A stretch of DNA of 14,584 nt from Christensenella sp. UBA1750 (GTDB taxonomy: Bacteria > Bacillota > Clostridia > Christensenellales > UBA1750). Below, in pieces: positions 13,948 to 14,584 of the stretch; position 1 is the stretch's first letter, and each line of letters opens with the position of its first letter. The translations under genes and the position numbers were made by a program. Location: positions 2,059 through 16,642 of the forward strand of contig DCHO01000017.1 of NCBI GenBank assembly GCA_002315655.1, read 5' to 3'. A model generated the notes under the pieces. That model was given only the letters and a program-made list of their open reading frames with translations. It did no database searches and was not told the DNA's origin.

Positions 13948-14584
13948 GCCCGTTCACCCCCGGTGCGAAGAAGGGTTAAGGTGTCGGAAATCTTCTGATA
14001 CAACTGCTCGTTGGAAGCGTCCCCGCGGTAGAGCTGGTGAAAGACCACGCCGTCTCTTATAAACAGCACGCGGTTTGCGTGGCTGGCGGCGGAAACGGAG
14101 TGCGTCACCATGATGATGGTCTGCCCGCCCTCGTTGATTTTGGAAAACACCCGCAGCAGATCGTCTGCCGAGCGGGAATCCAATGCGCCGGTTGGCTCGT
14201 CCGCCAGCAGCAGCTTGGGATTCGTGATGAGTGCCCGTGCCGCCGCCGCCCGCTGCTTCTGCCCGCCGGAGACCTCGTAGGGGAACTTGGAGAGAATGTC
14301 CGCAATCCCCAGCGCGTAGGCGATGGGCGCCATGCGAGCCTTCATTTCGGTGACGGATTTCCCGGAGAGCACCAGCGGCAGCATGATGTTGTCGCGGATG
14401 GAAAAGGTGTCCAGCAGATTGAACTCCTGAAACACAAAGCCTAAGTTTTCCCGGCGGAAGGCCGCAAGAGCACCTTCCTGTATTCCCGACAGCGGCATAT
14501 TGTCCAGCGTCACGGAGCCTGCTGTGGGCTGATCGAGCGCGGCTAAAATGTTGAGCAGCGTGGTTTTGCCGGAGCCGGATTCGC
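13944..14584 (-). CDS. BceA-like ABC transporter ATP-binding protein (5' end missing)
   Basis: ATPase of the peptide-antibiotic transporter, MacB/BceA group. The visible 212 residues begin inside Walker A (ESGSGKTTLLNILAALDQPT) at the right edge. The Q-loop is GFVFQEFNLLDTFSIRDNI, the signature VSGGQKQRAAAARALI, Walker B LLLADEPTGALDSRS and the H-loop IIMVTHSVSAASHANRVLFI. The tail FIRDGVVFHQLYRGDASNEQLYQKI is characteristic of BceA proteins. The apparent GTG start at 14513 is internal, because Walker A lies upstream of it. The stop overlaps the permease start. The protein should pair with the frameshifted permease; if that is truly broken, this subunit has no partner encoded in the window. 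The true start and the operon promoter lie outside. Confidence 0.94.
   Translation of the reverse strand, partial: ESGSGKTTLLNILAALDQPTAGSVTLDNMPLSGIQEGALAAFRRENLGFVFQEFNLLDTFSIRDNIMLPLVLSGKSVTEMKARMAPIAYALGIADILSKFPYEVSGGQKQRAAAARALITNPKLLLADEPTGALDSRSADDLLRVFSKINEGGQTIIMVTHSVSAASHANRVLFIRDGVVFHQLYRGDASNEQLYQKISDTLTLLRTGGERA

Noticed and set aside
14251..14270. Twenty bases identical to positions 2-21, suggesting a long-range repeat
   Set aside because: Both copies encode the ABC signature SGGQKQR in two different ATPases; the similarity is explained by protein conservation and stops there.
1..14584. Defence island, prophage, transposon or CRISPR content
   Set aside because: No integrase, transposase, phage structural gene, regularly spaced repeat or toxin-antitoxin pair was seen; the helicase with a nuclease-like domain alone is not enough for a defence call.

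Overview
The window comes from a low-to-mid GC Gram-positive, most likely a gut clostridium of the Oscillospiraceae/Ruminococcaceae type. The grounds are family-level: strong AGGAGG-like ribosome sites, sigma-A promoters of TTGACA/TATAAT form, a BceRS-BceAB-type antimicrobial-peptide module, a YugP-type membrane zinc peptidase, a DinG-like helicase with an N-terminal nuclease domain, a substrate-binding protein fused to its permease, and a 3' palindromic repeat of a kind I recall from gut clostridia. GC content is high inside the genes and falls sharply in the intergenic promoters. No rRNA, tRNA, CRISPR array, insertion sequence or phage gene was seen.

Layout. Positions 1-2030 (minus) hold a polar amino-acid ABC importer: a fused binding protein/permease translationally coupled to its ATPase, which is cut by the left edge. 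A divergent promoter region (2031-2193) then drives a single sugar isomerase of the fucose/arabinose isomerase superfamily (2194-3648, plus), closed by a palindromic repeat and a two-way terminator. Next are a nuclease-helicase (3756-6077, minus), a divergent GNAT acetyltransferase (6115-6534, plus), a shared hairpin terminator and a YugP-like zinc peptidase (6567-7262, minus).

The 323-base gap 7263-7585 is the richest regulatory stretch. It holds two outward-facing consensus promoters and two long inverted repeats. It drives a two-gene plus-strand operon: a regulator with a DNA-binding helix-turn-helix at each end (7586-8791), and a chimeric protein joining a YhcH/NanQ-type sugar-anomerase cupin to an NAT_N/GNAT_C-type acyltransferase (8819-10156). 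This pair is the least explained and most interesting unit here.

Positions 10088-14584 (minus) are a Bce-type peptide-antibiotic sensing and detoxification module in the order ATPase, FtsX-like permease, terminator, promoter, response regulator, histidine kinase. The permease carries a one-base frameshift in its extracellular domain, so as sequenced the transporter, which normally also provides the signal to the kinase, is broken. The kinase gene runs 69 bases into the convergent acyltransferase gene, and its last conserved motif doubles as a hairpin on the opposite strand. The ATPase gene is cut by the right edge.
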